Of a stretch of DNA of 54,454 bases, positions 23,907 to 31,484 are shown in pieces (position 1 is the stretch's first letter; every line of letters begins with the position of its first letter). The notes under the pieces were generated by a model, which worked only from the letters and a program-made list of their open reading frames with translations, did not search any database and was not told the DNA's origin. The translations under genes and the position numbers were made by a program. The stretch is from a virus, in the IMG/VR virus record IMGVR_UViG_3300029319_000066, positions 1-54,454 of that record. The stretch is one strand, 5' to 3'.

Positions 23907-24102
23907 ACTAGATACGTTAACCGATATCTACAATCGTTGGGGCGATAAAGAAAAGCTCCAACCATTGGGAAGTGCAGACGAAGAACTGTTTGCTAACCCA
24001 AACCTAACCTCTTGCCAAAGAAACTGGCTAAAGAGGTTTGTCGAAGTATGGGAATATGCACAAGGTAAGGAATATGCTGAGTGGGCATCTCGTAATGCTT
24101 GA
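23899..24102 (+). CDS. Small helical protein, unknown function
   Basis: A 67-residue protein (MVKLDTLTDIYNRWGDKEKLQ...). The ATG at 23899 overlaps the end of the ATPase-GNAT gene and has AAAGGACC 8 nt upstream. The second half (LTSCQRNWLKRFVEVWEYAQG) is a helical segment rich in Trp. It ends overlapping the next gene's start. It belongs to the integrase operon; function unknown. Confidence 0.65.
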   Translation: MVKLDTLTDIYNRWGDKEKLQPLGSADEELFANPNLTSCQRNWLKRFVEVWEYAQGKEYAEWASRNA

Positions 24103-24298
24103 TTACGTAGATAAGACCCATCGCAATTTACCACCTTGTGACACCCACAAGTGTAAAAACAAAGCGACCATCAAAGAAAATGATACATACTTTTTCTGCG
24201 CTGAGTGCGCTTTAAAACGAATAAAGGAAAACAAATATGATACAATCACGCACTACAATAGATCAATACGGCCCACGATTACCAGAGGGTCAAACTGA
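24095..24298 (+). CDS. Zinc-ribbon-like small protein
   Basis: A 67-residue protein from ATG at 24095, overlapping the previous stop by 8 bp. Four ligands form a plausible zinc site: C-x-x-H-x-C (CDTHKC) and C-x-x-C (CAEC) about 20 residues apart. A basic C-terminus (NRSIRPTITRG) follows. An upstream ATG at 24038 would extend it back through the preceding gene and is less likely. A small DNA- or protein-binding zinc ribbon is possible; partner unknown. Confidence 0.65.
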   Translation: MLDYVDKTHRNLPPCDTHKCKNKATIKENDTYFFCAECALKRIKENKYDTITHYNRSIRPTITRGSN

Positions 24299-24482
24299 AG
24301 GTACAATAGGAGATTTAAAAACTGTACCAACGCACTACAAGATTACTCTTACTAACATAGATGAGGAGCAAGTAGATAAGATAGCTAGATTTATAAATGA
24401 TCTTAATATGAAAGAGTTAAGTAATCAAAAGAAACAAGCGTTTTATCAGCGATTTCGTACAAAGGCAAAAGATGATGCCTAA
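24237..24482 (+). CDS. Small protein upstream of integrase, possible excisionase position
   Basis: An 81-residue protein (MIQSRTTIDQYGPRL...), with AAAGGA 8 nt before ATG. It overlaps the gene before it and the integrase after it. The core (HYKITLTNIDEEQVDKIARFIND) is a strand followed by helices, and the C-terminus is basic (QKKQAFYQRFRTKAK). The position immediately before int is where phages often place a directionality factor, but no xis-type winged helix is obvious, so this is only a positional hint. Confidence 0.6.
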   Translation: MIQSRTTIDQYGPRLPEGQTEGTIGDLKTVPTHYKITLTNIDEEQVDKIARFINDLNMKELSNQKKQAFYQRFRTKAKDDA

Positions 24483-25602
24483 AGCTCCCTACGTAAGACC
24501 TCGTATGAGGGGCAGTGTAAGGGTCTATGACATTAGACCTACCACTGAAGTAAAGAGGGCATTCCCTGAGCTAGAGAGAGAGACTTACACATCTAGTTCA
24601 GAAGCCAATGCCAGAGGTTATGAGATCAAACGTAAGTTTGAACTTTGGAAGTGCGGTAATCACGAAGATGTTTACGTAGATGATCGATCAGTTGAAGCAC
24701 TGATTAATGATTACAAGAAATCTATGTCCTACGTAAACATTAAGAAGGAGACTACTAGACGTTCTTACAGTGATCACATAAGGCACGTACTTCCTGTTTA
24801 CATAACTAACACACCGTTTTGCAAAATGAATGTGTCAAACGTAGACTACAACTATGCTCAATCTCTTTGGTTACACATAGAAGATTCGGTCTCAACACAT
24901 AAAGCTAACCATACTTTTCGAGTACTAAAGCTAGTCTGGAATGAGGGTCTTCGCTCAGGGAAAGTAAAATTTAATCCTTTCTCTTTGGTCAAGATGCCAA
25001 AGCTACCAGATAGACAAGTTTTGTGGGAGATAGATCAACTCAAGGGTATGATTAAGTATTGCGATGATGAGGGTTATCCTTCGATGGGTACGATGCTTAC
25101 AATGTGCTATGAGTTCTGCCAACGGCCTGTAGATGTACGGACTATGAAGTGGTCCAACATAGACGGTGTTACTGGCGTAAGTAACTTCATACAGCAAAAG
25201 ACGGGTAAACATATGTCTATCAAGGTAACTAATGCAGTACAGAAGCGTATGTCTCTACATAAGAAGCGTAACATAGATGACTATATCTTTGCTTATGAAA
25301 ATACGGGCAAACCCTATACGCAAGACAGATGCAACAAGTTGTTTCGCAAGCTCGCGGATGGGTATGGACTGCCAAAAGTTCCTCTCCACGGTCAGCGTAA
25401 CCGAGATGGTAGCCAAAAGTATTCTTCTATATGGATGGCTGATCTACGTAGGACAGGAGCAACTCATGCCTCGCGCTCAGGTTGTACTGACAGGGAGTTA
25501 ATGGCTCTTACAGGGCATAAAAACCCCAATATGTTAGTTGTTTACGCAGTTGCTGGTGAGATCGAATCTACCAACGCAAACATGAAAAGAGGTTTGCTTT
25601 GA
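24472..25602 (+). CDS. int: Tyrosine site-specific integrase
   Basis: A 376-residue recombinase that would join phage and host DNA at a tRNA gene. The catalytic domain shows R218 (CQRPVDVRTMKW), a beta-hairpin lysine (QQKTGK, K243/K246), R326 (ADLRRTGAT), H349 (LTGHK) and the nucleophile Y358 (MLVVYAV), 9 residues after H349. The usual first His of the HxxR box appears to be Ala323, a tolerated variation in some family members. The N-terminal core-binding helices are at about 85-180. The attP lies 100 bp downstream. AAAGG is 6 nt before ATG. Confidence 0.93.
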   Translation: MMPKAPYVRPRMRGSVRVYDIRPTTEVKRAFPELERETYTSSSEANARGYEIKRKFELWKCGNHEDVYVDDRSVEALINDYKKSMSYVNIKKETTRRSYSDHIRHVLPVYITNTPFCKMNVSNVDYNYAQSLWLHIEDSVSTHKANHTFRVLKLVWNEGLRSGKVKFNPFSLVKMPKLPDRQVLWEIDQLKGMIKYCDDEGYPSMGTMLTMCYEFCQRPVDVRTMKWSNIDGVTGVSNFIQQKTGKHMSIKVTNAVQKRMSLHKKRNIDDYIFAYENTGKPYTQDRCNKLFRKLADGYGLPKVPLHGQRNRDGSQKYSSIWMADLRRTGATHASRSGCTDRELMALTGHKNPNMLVVYAVAGEIESTNANMKRGLL

Positions 25603-25676
25603 TTTTTTGTGATAGAAAGTGGCAGAAATGGCAGACTGCCACAACGTAATCTGCTATGCCATTTTTAATAAAAATA

Positions 25677-25777
25677 TGCGTTAAGTTATTGATTTTAAAG
25701 AGTTTGGCTCCGGCGGTAGGGATCGAACCTACGACCAATTGATTAGTCTGACTCTTTTAAAATCAATGACTTACGCA
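25677..25777. repeat. Inverted repeat arms flanking attP
   Basis: Left arm 25677-25703 and right arm 25751-25777 (27 nt each) are inverted copies matching in 25 of 28 aligned columns, with the tRNA fragment between them. They could be paired arm- or core-type integrase sites, or a remnant of the recombination site. Confidence 0.75.
25705..25746 (-). other. attP: Phage attachment site attP: 3' half of a tRNA gene (probably Asn)
   Basis: Read on the minus strand, this is a tRNA 3' half: anticodon-loop end TAA, stem strand TCAAT, variable loop, a 5-bp T-stem GTAGG-TTCGATC-CCTAC, acceptor strand CGCCGGA, discriminator G and CCA. No matching 5' half (TCCGGCG) lies upstream, so it is not a complete tRNA. 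Placed beside the integrase it is the classical attP identity block that restores the host tRNA after insertion. Acceptor and discriminator fit alphaproteobacterial tRNA-Asn(GUU); the isotype is inference. Confidence 0.85.
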
Positions 25778-25833
25778 ACTAATCGCAGAATACCTGTTAA
25801 CACAAATTGTTTTTAAAAGCACTTAAATAATTG

Positions 25834-25861
25834 TTGACTTATGACATTTACTTATTAGACT
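25834..25861 (+). promoter_or_regulatory. Predicted promoter of the replication operon
   Basis: TTGACT-N16-TAGACT, about 47 bp before the primase ATG. A small CTGT-TCCG-ACAG hairpin follows in the leader. Confidence 0.5.
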
Positions 25862-25907
25862 TACGTCTGTTCCGACAGGGGCAGATATAGCCAACGACTA
25901 TGAGACC

Positions 25908-26672
25908 ATGACCTATTTAGAACAACTAGAAATTGTAGAAGCAATACCTATTAAAGAGGGAGACACTATAGTTATTCAGTGTCCTTTCTGTGGTGGACTA
26001 AAGAAATTGGCTGTTTCTAAACTGGATGGTCAACTAAAATGGTATTGTTATAGAGCTTCCTGTAATGCCAAAGGTATCTACTCAGGTAAACGTAACTTAA
26101 AAGCTGTTAAGAATTATCTCGCGGATACAGTTCAAAAGAAAACTAGAGATCCAAAGCCAATTCCTGAGATAACTACTTCCGTAGATAACCACCAAGAAGC
26201 ATTAGACTATCTTGTTAACGTAAATAGTTTAGAAGCATATGAGAAGGGGTACATCAAAGTAAGATATGCTCCAAGTGAAGACAGGGTACTTTTCTACGCA
26301 GATAATGGTGCTGTTGGACGATCACTTAAATCATACGGACCCAAGTGGATTACTTACGGTACTATTGATACAGGAGTTCAAATAGGTAAAGGGGAGACTT
26401 GTGTATATGTTGAGGATATACCATCTGCTTGTAGTGTCAGTCGATTAAATAATTACGTAGGTGTTGCCTTGCTTGGTACGAATATTACACAAAAGATACA
26501 TAAAGCTACTAAAGTTTATAAAATGAGAATTTTATGTCTTGACAAGGATGCAAGTACTAAAGCAATAAACCAATTAAGAAATGTTGATAGATCAATTAAG
26601 CTTAGACTTTTAGCTAAGGACTTAAAAGAGCTATCTAAGGACCAATTAATAAAGGTATTGAATGTTTACTAA
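25908..26672 (+). CDS. DNA primase (zinc-finger + Toprim, T7 gp4 N-terminal type)
   Basis: A 254-residue protein that makes RNA primers for lagging-strand synthesis. The zinc-binding domain has C25-x2-C28 (CPFCGG) and C47-x4-C52 (CYRASC). The Toprim fold has E169 (VYVEDIPSA) and the D212/D214 pair (LCLDKDAS). It lacks a fused helicase; that is a separate gene 560 bp downstream, so the T7-type primase-helicase is split here. The end overlaps a 50-codon gene by 11 bp. Confidence 0.88.
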   Translation: MTYLEQLEIVEAIPIKEGDTIVIQCPFCGGLKKLAVSKLDGQLKWYCYRASCNAKGIYSGKRNLKAVKNYLADTVQKKTRDPKPIPEITTSVDNHQEALDYLVNVNSLEAYEKGYIKVRYAPSEDRVLFYADNGAVGRSLKSYGPKWITYGTIDTGVQIGKGETCVYVEDIPSACSVSRLNNYVGVALLGTNITQKIHKATKVYKMRILCLDKDASTKAINQLRNVDRSIKLRLLAKDLKELSKDQLIKVLNVY

Positions 26673-26814
26673 TTTTCGTAATTGTGAAGGATTAGTGTGG
26701 GGCGAAGGATATATTAATCCACCCAAAGGACCACCCATTAACGAGTTTTGGCATAGGGTCAAACATCGAAAGTGTAAGACGATAGGTTTACACAGACTGG
26801 TCGAAGTGAGCTGA
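26662..26814 (+). CDS. 50-residue protein between primase and helicase, unknown function
   Basis: ATG at 26662 overlaps the primase end and has AAAGG 6-7 nt upstream; TGA is at 26812. The product starts MFTNFRNCEGLVWGEGYINP and contains PPINEFWHRVKHRKC and a basic end. Two Cys and two His in the second half could bind metal. The RNA of this stretch can also fold (GTGTAA...TTACAC, 26772-26793), so a structured non-coding RNA is the alternative reading. Confidence 0.55.
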   Translation: MFTNFRNCEGLVWGEGYINPPKGPPINEFWHRVKHRKCKTIGLHRLVEVS

Positions 26815-26906
26815 GAGCAATATCTTTATAGGTAAAACCCGAAAACATATATTTTAAACAACAGTCGAAGCTAACCAGTACCGACTCTAAACTCAAAGGA
26901 ATGGTT

Positions 26907-27113
26907 ATGAAAGCTAGAGGAATAGCAATCATTGATCTTGAAATAGACGGTGGATTTAGAGAAGCCGCTAAAGAAGAAGAAGCACTAGAAAATCTTATCA
27001 AAGAGTACGTAAAAAATAATCCTAGAGTAGTTCACTATCAATGTGAGTTACGTGAAAGACGGGGAGAACCTGGCGCAGTTGATCTAAGCAAAATGAAGTT
27101 TAGAGCTAACTAA
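26907..27113 (+). CDS. Small acidic/helical protein before the helicase, unknown function
   Basis: A 68-residue protein. The start at 26907 (MKARGIAIIDLEIDGGFREA) was chosen because AAAGGA sits 6 nt upstream; the ATG at 26901 directly abuts that site and could not be used. A beta-alpha start (ARGIAIIDLEIDGG, EEEALENLIKEYVKNN) is followed by a basic end (LRERRGEPGAVD). The gene is closed by a strong terminator. It may be a replication accessory protein; no family recognised. Confidence 0.6.
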   Translation: MKARGIAIIDLEIDGGFREAAKEEEALENLIKEYVKNNPRVVHYQCELRERRGEPGAVDLSKMKFRAN

Positions 27114-27136
27114 ATAACGTAAATAACTAAAGAAAG

Positions 27137-27165
27137 AGCCTCACTTTTAGTGGGGCTTTTTTTTT
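27137..27165 (+). terminator. Intrinsic terminator after the primase unit
   Basis: AGCCTCAC-TTTTA-GTGGGGCT followed by nine T: an 8-bp stem with one G-U pair. It separates the primase transcript from the helicase-polymerase transcript. Confidence 0.9.
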
Positions 27166-27167
27166 GC

Positions 27168-27197
27168 TTGATTTTTATTATTAGTTGGTGTTTTATA
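27168..27197 (+). promoter_or_regulatory. Possible promoter of the helicase-polymerase unit
   Basis: TTGATT, 18-bp spacer, TTTATA. The spacer contains TTAGTTGGTGT, similar to the operator half-site TTAGGTGT. The -10 is poor, but the terminator just before it makes a promoter necessary here. Confidence 0.45.
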
Positions 27198-27233
27198 GCA
27201 ACTTATTAAATGTTAATAATTTGAAAGAAATAA

Positions 27234-28448
27234 ATGGACCAATCATTGTTGAAGAGTTGTCTTCGTAACTCTTTTTATAAAGAGAATAAGGCAAAATTAA
27301 GAAAATCACTATTTGAAGATAGTAGAAAAGAAGTGTTTGAAACTATTGTTTCGATGCACGAAAAATTTGAAAAAGATATTACTCCATTAGAATTGTTTGC
27401 TTATTGGAAGGCAAAAAATCCTACATCTACTGGATCTTGGTCTGTAGAAATACAGGATGTAATGAACTCAGTCGCTGAGTCTGAGGATATTGATGATGCT
27501 GTAGCTGAAGAAGTTATAGAAAATCTTTGGAGACAACATATTGGGTTAGATATTGCTAACCTTGGCATAAAAATGTCTGAGGGCGATACCTCAGCAATGG
27601 ATACACTCAATAATTTACTTACTCGCGTATCTAATGGCTATTTACCAGACGATTTTGGTGAACCAGTAACTGACGATATTTACGAACTGTTAGCTACTGT
27701 ATCAAATGATAACAGATTTAAGTTTAACTTGGATACGTTATCAAAGGAAGTGTACGGCATTGGTAGAGGTGAGTTTGGAGTTATAGCCGCTTATAGTAAC
27801 GTAGGTAAAACGGCCTTTGCTATAAGTCTTTGTGCTGGTCCATCAGGATTTTGCCAACAAGGTGCTAAAGTTTGTTACATAGCTAATGAAGAAATAGGTA
27901 AAAGAACAAAGCTTCGCGCAATACAAGCTCATACTGGTATGACAGTAGAGGAGATCGAATTTGATCCTCAGAGTGCTTCCGCAAGATACTTAGGTATTAA
28001 AGACCGATTAATATTTGTCGATGCTCAAGGTTGGGATATCCAAACTTTAGAAGCTTACTTAGATAAACAACAGCCAGATTTAGTTATTGTTGATATGGCT
28101 GATAAAGTTGCTCTCGTAGATAAATTCAATTCAGGCCATGAGCGTTTACGTGAATTGTACTATCGACTGAGAGAAGCGGCTAAGAAGTTTAATTGTGCAA
28201 TCTTAGGTCTTTCGCAAGCAAGTGCAGAAGCTGAGGGTAAGACCAGAATTACAATGTCAATGATGGAAGGGTCGAAGCTAGGTAAAGCGGCTGAGAGTGA
28301 TATTATGTTGGGCATTGGTCGTATGAATGACGCTGAGATGCCTGACGATCCTACTCGTTGGATAACCGTAATGAAGAATAAGATCTCAGGATGGCACGGT
28401 ACTATTATTTGTTCACTTAATCAAAAGACCTCAAGGTACGAGGTTTAA
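27234..28448 (+). CDS. Replicative DNA helicase (DnaB/T7 gp4-type)
   Basis: A 404-residue hexameric helicase. Walker A AYSNVGKTA (about 186-194, K192) and Walker B LVIVDMAD (D287), then a LGLSQASAEAEGK motif and a TVMKNKISG arginine/lysine segment, are those of RecA-fold helicases of the DnaB group. The N-terminal 150 residues are helical (DnaB-like primase-interaction region). It probably works with the separate primase upstream. The first Gly of the classical Walker A is Ala here. Confidence 0.85.
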   Translation: MDQSLLKSCLRNSFYKENKAKLRKSLFEDSRKEVFETIVSMHEKFEKDITPLELFAYWKAKNPTSTGSWSVEIQDVMNSVAESEDIDDAVAEEVIENLWRQHIGLDIANLGIKMSEGDTSAMDTLNNLLTRVSNGYLPDDFGEPVTDDIYELLATVSNDNRFKFNLDTLSKEVYGIGRGEFGVIAAYSNVGKTAFAISLCAGPSGFCQQGAKVCYIANEEIGKRTKLRAIQAHTGMTVEEIEFDPQSASARYLGIKDRLIFVDAQGWDIQTLEAYLDKQQPDLVIVDMADKVALVDKFNSGHERLRELYYRLREAAKKFNCAILGLSQASAEAEGKTRITMSMMEGSKLGKAAESDIMLGIGRMNDAEMPDDPTRWITVMKNKISGWHGTIICSLNQKTSRYEV

Positions 28449-28449
28449 A

Positions 28450-30600
28450 ATGAAGTGGTTAGTATTGGATTTAGAAACGACAGTAGAGCGTATCGATGGT
28501 CGTATAGATAATAGCCCTAAGAACCCAAATAATAAATGTGTTTCCGCACATTATGGTTGGCTATCTACGGAAACAGTAGACAAAGTTCATTTTGATATAT
28601 TTTTTCATAAAGAGTGTAGAGTTCCTGATGGAATATCTAGGCTTAAAAGCCATTTGGCTGAAGCAGATGGTTTGATTTGTCATAATGTTAAGTTTGATGC
28701 TGAGTGGTTGATGGAAATGGGCTTCGCGCTCCCACCAGTTGTCTACGATACTATGATTTGTGAGTATCTTTTAGCAAAAGGTCAACGTAGATTGTTGAGC
28801 TTAAAGGAAAGTGCAATCAGACGTAAAACTAAAAGCATTAAAAAATCAGACCTTGTTGATGAGATGTTTAAAGAAGGCACTGACTTTAGTGAAATGCCTC
28901 TCAACGTAGTTATTGAATATGCAGAAGCTGACGTAAAAGCCTGTGGAGAATTGTTTCTCGCGCAACAGGATATTCTAGAGCGTGAGCATAATATTAGTCT
29001 TAAAAAAGTAATCCCTTTTATGAATGAAATGCTTTTGTTTCTATGTGAGATAGAAATGAACGGCGTTAAGATTGATATGGATGCTTTAGAGATTGTTGAG
29101 AAAGAGTTTGAAGCTGAAAAGATTGAGCTTGAAAGACGTTTAACAGAGTTAGTTGAACAAGTAATGGGTGATACGCCTATTAACTTAAATAGTGGCGCAG
29201 ATATGACTAAGGTAGTTTATTCGCGTGAGGTTATTGACAGAGATGTTCACCAAAAGACATTCAACATAGGCACTAATGAAGCAGGTAAATCTCTTAGACC
29301 GCCATATATGAAATCAAATCAATTTGTAGACGCTGTAAGGGCTACGACTAAAGTAGTTCACAAGACAGTTGCTTCTCGTTGTCAATGCTGTGATGGCCTT
29401 GGGTCTATTCAGAAGTTTAAACAAATTACTAAAATTAAAAATGGTAAAAAGTATAGGGTTCAAGGTGGTCCTTATAAAAATAGAACCAAGTGCAAAACCT
29501 GTAATGGAAAGGGTGCTATTTACGTATCTAATGGTGTTGTAGCTGGATTAAGATTGTCTCCAAGCTCTCCTTACGATGCTAGTATCAATGGTTTTAAAAC
29601 AGACAAGGAAACCATTAAGCTTTTAATTCAACAAGCAGAGCGTAAAAACAACGAAGTAGCTAAAGAGTTCTTGACTAAGTTATCTCGCTTGAGCGCAATA
29701 TCTGTTTACCTAGATAGTTTTGTTGCTGGTATAAAGAGGGGTACTAGAGCAAGCGGATTTCTTCACGCAAGCTTTCATCAGTGTAAAGCTTCTACTGGCA
29801 GACTTTCTTCTGGCGGTGGTATGTCCTTAAACTTACAGAACCAACCAAAAAGAGGATTTCCTGTACGTAAGTGCTTTGTTAGCCGTTTTGAAAATGGTCT
29901 ACTTTTAGAGTCGGATTACAGTGGATTAGAATTTAGAACGGCTTGTGAGTTATCTAGAGATAGTCAAGGTCTTGCAGATATTATTGAAGGCAAAGACATA
30001 CACAGACAAACTGCAAGCATCTGTCTACGTAAACCACAGTCTGAAGTTAGTAAATCTGAGAGACAAAACCATAAATGGGCAAGCTTTCAACCTCTCTTTG
30101 GTGGTACTGGAGCTGGTCAGCCTTCACATATAAAAGCGTATTTTGATAGGTTTTATGAGATATACGAAGGTATATACGGTTGGCATCAGTCTTTAATGAA
30201 TGGAACACTCAAGAATGGAACTGTAGAAACACCTAGTGGAAGACAATATTACTGGCCTAATGTTGTCAGAACTAGGAATAATCGCGTAAGTTTTGCTACT
30301 CAAATACTAAATTATCCAGTACAAGGCTTTAGTGCAGATTTAGTTCAATTAGCTTGCATTAGGGCTTATCGTTTATTTAAACAAAAAAATATGCAATCAA
30401 AACTTATACTTACAGTACACGATAGTATTGTTGTTGATACTCATCCAGATGAAGTTGAGGAAGTAAAGGCAATACTTACGCAAGCAATGACAAAAGTAGG
30501 AGATGAAGCAAAAGAACGCTTTGGATACTCTCTTGTTGTACCTCTAGAAATTGAAATTAGTAGAGGAAAAAACTGGTTAGAGCAACAAGAATATGGTTGA
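28450..30600 (+). CDS. Family A DNA polymerase with exonuclease and DnaJ-type zinc finger
   Basis: A 716-residue replicative polymerase. The 3'-5' exonuclease has D7/E9 (LDLETT), CHNVKFDAEWL and YAEADV. The polymerase has motif A D489 (ESDYSGLEFR), motif B R538-x3-K542-x3-F546-x3-F550-G, and motif C H657-D658-S659 (usual HDE has Ser). F546 matches E. coli Pol I Phe762. Inserted between exonuclease and palm is a half DnaJ zinc finger: C311-x2-C314-DGLG and C348-x2-C351-NGKG. Such an insertion was reported in SAR116 phage HMO-2011. It starts 1 bp after the helicase stop. Confidence 0.93.
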   Translation: MKWLVLDLETTVERIDGRIDNSPKNPNNKCVSAHYGWLSTETVDKVHFDIFFHKECRVPDGISRLKSHLAEADGLICHNVKFDAEWLMEMGFALPPVVYDTMICEYLLAKGQRRLLSLKESAIRRKTKSIKKSDLVDEMFKEGTDFSEMPLNVVIEYAEADVKACGELFLAQQDILEREHNISLKKVIPFMNEMLLFLCEIEMNGVKIDMDALEIVEKEFEAEKIELERRLTELVEQVMGDTPINLNSGADMTKVVYSREVIDRDVHQKTFNIGTNEAGKSLRPPYMKSNQFVDAVRATTKVVHKTVASRCQCCDGLGSIQKFKQITKIKNGKKYRVQGGPYKNRTKCKTCNGKGAIYVSNGVVAGLRLSPSSPYDASINGFKTDKETIKLLIQQAERKNNEVAKEFLTKLSRLSAISVYLDSFVAGIKRGTRASGFLHASFHQCKASTGRLSSGGGMSLNLQNQPKRGFPVRKCFVSRFENGLLLESDYSGLEFRTACELSRDSQGLADIIEGKDIHRQTASICLRKPQSEVSKSERQNHKWASFQPLFGGTGAGQPSHIKAYFDRFYEIYEGIYGWHQSLMNGTLKNGTVETPSGRQYYWPNVVRTRNNRVSFATQILNYPVQGFSADLVQLACIRAYRLFKQKNMQSKLILTVHDSIVVDTHPDEVEEVKAILTQAMTKVGDEAKERFGYSLVVPLEIEISRGKNWLEQQEYG

Positions 30601-30625
30601 ATAGAACACCTAACTAGTGTATAAT
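30597..30625 (+). promoter_or_regulatory. Predicted promoter with operator, recombination/nucleotide operon
   Basis: TTGAAT-N17-TATAAT; the -35 overlaps the polymerase stop codon. The spacer contains ACACCTAACTAGTGT (30606-30620), a copy of the palindrome at 48308-48325. The ATG at 30624 overlaps the -10 box, so it cannot be the start codon of this promoter's transcript. Confidence 0.75.
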
Positions 30626-30653
30626 GAAAACTCATTTTAAAAAAAGGAAAGTT

Positions 30654-31484
30654 ATGACTGAACTAGCAATTAAAGAAACTGGCTTATCATTAGAAGAGAT
30701 AAGCGCACAATTAGGTGCGTCCTCTGGCACGAAGGGGCCAAGCATCCCCTCGTTAAAAATTAATTCAAATGGCGAAGACGCTAACGGTAATCAAATTCCA
30801 TTAGGTGCGTTCTTTTTAAATACGGCTGAAGATCGTGTTTATGCAAAGGAAGGCGTAAAGCTAAGGGCTTTTAGTAATCATATCCAGTATCAGCATTGGG
30901 GGGATAATGGACTGATAAACAAATCTCTTTTGATTAAAAATCAGAGAGAAGAAGCACGGGATCAATTAGGTGGTTTTATGTGCGGTATGCCTACTTATGA
31001 ACAATCCAAAAATATGACACCTGAGGAACGTAAGCAATATGAAGGTAGAGACAGGTATCGTATTATTCGTGGATTAGTAAGTTACGTAGGTAAAACGGCT
31101 CAAGGAAAAGAAATAACTTTAGAGAATGAACCTTGTGTACTTTCTTTAAAGCGAAGGAACTACGGACCATTTTGGCATGATGTTGTTAAGAGAATGCCGA
31201 ATGGGATGAACCTTTGGGATTTTGAAAATGTTCTCAAGGCTGAAAAGATGAAGACTGACAAAGGCGCAGTATACTACGTAATGCGTTTTAGTCCTCAATT
31301 TGGGAATCCGATTCCAATGGACCAACTTACCTATGATAGTTTAGCTCACGTAAGTGGTTTGGTTACTTCAGAAAATAAACGAATTGATGAAGCCTTTAAA
31401 TTAGCATCTACACAGACAGAAGAGGAGCAAGAAGCTGCTAGAATTTTAGATGCGGTGGAAACTCTTGATGAAGATGTTGGATAA
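30654..31484 (+). CDS. Conserved replication protein, possibly ssDNA-binding
   Basis: A 276-residue protein (MTELAIKETGLSLEE...). ATG at 30654 was chosen because AAGGAAAG precedes it and because the earlier in-frame ATG at 30624 lies within the -10 box. The sequence mixes beta segments (IPLGAFFLNTAEDRVY, RIIRGLVSYVGKTAQG, YYVMRFSPQFGNPIPM) and ends in an acidic tail (VETLDEDVG), a feature of ssDNA-binding proteins that recruit partners. Being next to polymerase and a RecE-like nuclease fits that role, but no OB-fold signature is certain. Confidence 0.55.
   Translation: MTELAIKETGLSLEEISAQLGASSGTKGPSIPSLKINSNGEDANGNQIPLGAFFLNTAEDRVYAKEGVKLRAFSNHIQYQHWGDNGLINKSLLIKNQREEARDQLGGFMCGMPTYEQSKNMTPEERKQYEGRDRYRIIRGLVSYVGKTAQGKEITLENEPCVLSLKRRNYGPFWHDVVKRMPNGMNLWDFENVLKAEKMKTDKGAVYYVMRFSPQFGNPIPMDQLTYDSLAHVSGLVTSENKRIDEAFKLASTQTEEEQEAARILDAVETLDEDVG

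Larger units (their letters stand above)
25603..25907. other. Integrase-primase intergenic region
   Basis: A 305-bp gap without a gene. It holds the attP core, two inverted 27-nt arms, a short GGCAG...CTGCC hairpin near 25620-25639 that could help end the integrase message, and the primase promoter. Confidence 0.7.

Noticed and set aside
24038-24094. Longer start for the zinc-ribbon gene
   Set aside because: It would overlap the previous gene extensively; ATG at 24095 overlaps its stop by 8 bp as seen elsewhere in the operon.
25705-25746. A functional phage-encoded tRNA gene
   Set aside because: Only the 3' half is present; no 5' acceptor or D-arm lies upstream, so it is an attachment site.
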